In this document: positions 62,459-64,000 of the stretch, in pieces
How the letters are laid out: each line of letters begins with the position of its first letter
Numbering within the stretch: the stretch's first letter is position 1
DNA from: Liolophura sinensis
Lineage: Eukaryota > Mollusca > Polyplacophora > Chitonida > Chitonidae
Assembly (NCBI RefSeq): GCF_032854445.1
Contig: NC_088300.1
Location: 51,145,682 to 51,209,681, forward strand
Direction of reading: 5' to 3'
DNA: 64,000 bases
Made by a program: the position numbers and the translations under genes
Notes under the pieces: model-generated
Database searches by the model: none
Seen by the model: only the letters and a program-made list of their open reading frames with translations
What the model was told of the DNA's origin: nothing

Positions 62459-62655
62459 GGTGCCTCCATGGCGCGGGTGGTTAGCGTGCCATAGCAGCGC
62501 AATGACTCAGTAGTCGCTTTAACCAAAGCGGTCTCCGTGAGTTCATGTCCAGCTCATGCTGGCTTCCTTTGACCGTACGTAGGAAGGTCTGCGAGCAACC
62601 TTCGGATGGTCGTGGATCTCACCGGGCTTGGTTTCCTTCCATTATAATGAAATGG
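62459..62655 (+). mobile_element. SINE family 1, head and body, 3'-truncated
   Basis: GGGTGCCTCCATGGCGCGGG, GGTTAGCGTGCCATAGCAGC, GCAATGACTCAGTAGTCGC, GAGTTCATGTCCAGCTCATG, GACCGTACGTAGGAAGGTC, TGCGAGCAACCTTCGGATGG and a broken core CCATTATAATG. It retains the part around the CGTACG sequence where the copy at 14822-14978 stops, which is absent from the copy at 52599. The 3' tail is missing. Confidence 0.88.
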
Positions 62656-63544
62656 AAGGCACACCGATCCAAAGTGAACTATTCAGTCTCTAAGCGTCAA
62701 CAGAAAGTGCACTGCGATCAGTATCAGTTTATGCAAGAAGAAATATTGTTTATAACGGGATGTATTATAACTATATTTTGGAAGAGAAAATTGTAAAAGG
62801 GCCAGTTACCATCTTGGTATTACACATCTTCTTGCTTTAACTTCTGTAATATAAAGCCACTTAAATGTGTTTCGAAAATGGAAAAGTCGTAAATAGCCGA
62901 ACATAAATATAATTGCAGTATGCTCTCAAATGTTATTAACTGAAATACTAAATAATGCTTATTATTTTTTTCTTTGTGGCAACAATGTGTCGTTAGCAGT
63001 AAAGACTATCGTGCTATATACATGTAACTCCATCAGAACACATATGGAAATCATTTTATTATGATCTGTTGATGTATTCCAATGTATTTGCGAGACCCAG
63101 AGTATATATAGAAATGTTAACTTAGGTTTCTGGAAAATCTTTGTATCTAACATGTTGTTCTCATTATATCCTATTGGTTAATGTGGATAATCGCTGTTCA
63201 CTTGAGTATTTCAATTTGGCGAGTATAGCTCTACCGTCGCTACTCTTTAAAATGATAGATATTTAATGGCAGATCTTGACAAATGTATATGCTGGCTAGG
63301 GCTCTACGAGGATTAAATTGCCAAATATGTTTCTTCTATTAGCTCGCTTCTATTTTTCCACCCTCGTCAAATTTACTACTTCCGGTGAAGCGTGAGTGGT
63401 AAAGTCATCATTTTCCACTTTCCACTTAGCTAGGGAAATTTATTACAAACTTTCGGGACAGTTTTCCGATTTAAAAAGGAGATTAATAGCTTATATGTGG
63501 CCAGCTGCGCGGTCCACTGGTTCCATTTCAACACGCATGTATTA
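62656..63544. other. Intergenic, AT-rich
   Basis: AT-rich sequence with no gene recognised; a somewhat more complex patch lies at about 63200-63540. Confidence 0.5.
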
Positions 63545-63652
63545 TACACATTTACATATACATGTACACATACATTTACACAAACATGTACACATACATT
63601 TACTCAAACATGTACACATACATGTACACATACATATGAACATACATGTACT
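63545..63652. repeat. Imperfect ACATGTACACATACAT tandem repeat
   Basis: About 108 bp of alternating ACATGTAC and ACATACATTTAC motifs with a period near 12 or 24 bp. The alternating His-containing open frame through it is an artefact. Confidence 0.85.
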
Positions 63653-64000
63653 GTGTAAAGGTCTATACATGAGATTGGCTTACCCTACCCATGTCAAATA
63701 AACCAACATTCTTTAATTTCAATATAACCTCTGTAGGCCTATTATAAACCGAGGCTTTGAATTACAAAATCACAATCCAAGGTTAAGTTTTACACTGTTC
63801 AAATAACATTAAAAGCACAGCGCTGTATAAGTTGGAAAATCATTCGGAAGTTTTATACATACATTATCAAATTATTATTATATTATTAGTACTTACATTT
63901 ATAAAGCCAAAAAATATCAGCATTTCCGCGCATCACAATATATAAATGTGATACTTCGCACCGAGTAATACAAGCCCGCGATCGATGACTGGACGTTTTC
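63653..64000. other. Intergenic, AT-rich, window end
   Basis: AT-rich sequence with no recognisable gene or repeat. Confidence 0.5.

Overview
The window looks like nuclear DNA from an invertebrate animal, most likely a lophotrochozoan such as a mollusc or brachiopod. The evidence is a split homeobox gene with consensus splice sites, many copies of tRNA-derived SINEs of a type I associate with mollusc-like genomes, MITE-like inverted-repeat elements, a Tc1/mariner copy, minisatellites, and AT-rich background with long simple repeats. I cannot name the species. Nothing here looks bacterial or viral.

Only one protein gene can be supported: a two-exon NK1-class homeobox gene (NKX1, the slouch/Nkx1-1/Nkx1-2 family) on the plus strand. 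Exon 1 is 18697-19063 and exon 2 is 21787-22376, with an intron of about 2.7 kb and a predicted protein of 318 residues. Its start is fixed by an in-frame stop just upstream, the splice phases match, and AATAAA lies about 260 bases past the stop. About 18 kb upstream and 41 kb downstream contain no other recognisable host gene, so the gene sits alone in a gene desert. That is the usual arrangement for a developmental regulator surrounded by distal enhancers. Scattered blocks of balanced, high-complexity sequence stand out from the AT-rich background (for example 8.1-8.8, 9.8-10.7, 17.7-18.3, 26.9-27.9, 29.5-30.0, 31.2-32.2 and 47.2-48.05 kb). They are candidates for conserved noncoding elements, but this needs cross-species alignment.

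The rest is repeats and mobile elements. A 1544-bp Tc1/mariner element (35309-36852) has perfect 21-bp terminal inverted repeats and TA target duplications, but its transposase gene is frameshifted and has lysine in place of the third catalytic acidic residue. SINE family 1 is present as one full-length copy (52599-52838), one 5'-truncated copy with an 11-bp target duplication (14822-14978) and about a dozen fragments. A second SINE family (21305-21537 and 44095-44345) has a different core and tail. MITE-like or foldback elements occur at 10893, 14606, 25579, 34072 and 48055. There are two well-ordered minisatellites (26-bp unit at 13.4-14.0 kb, 43-bp unit at 48.5-49.0 kb) and a decayed array of about 30-bp units at 59.4-59.8 kb.

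I did not find a clear new biological system. The most interesting unexplained signals are an 80-bp sequence present twice, 1522 bp apart, at 46110 and 47632 (70 of 80 positions identical, with a perfectly conserved 30-bp half), and the set of regulatory-looking blocks around the lone NKX1 gene.
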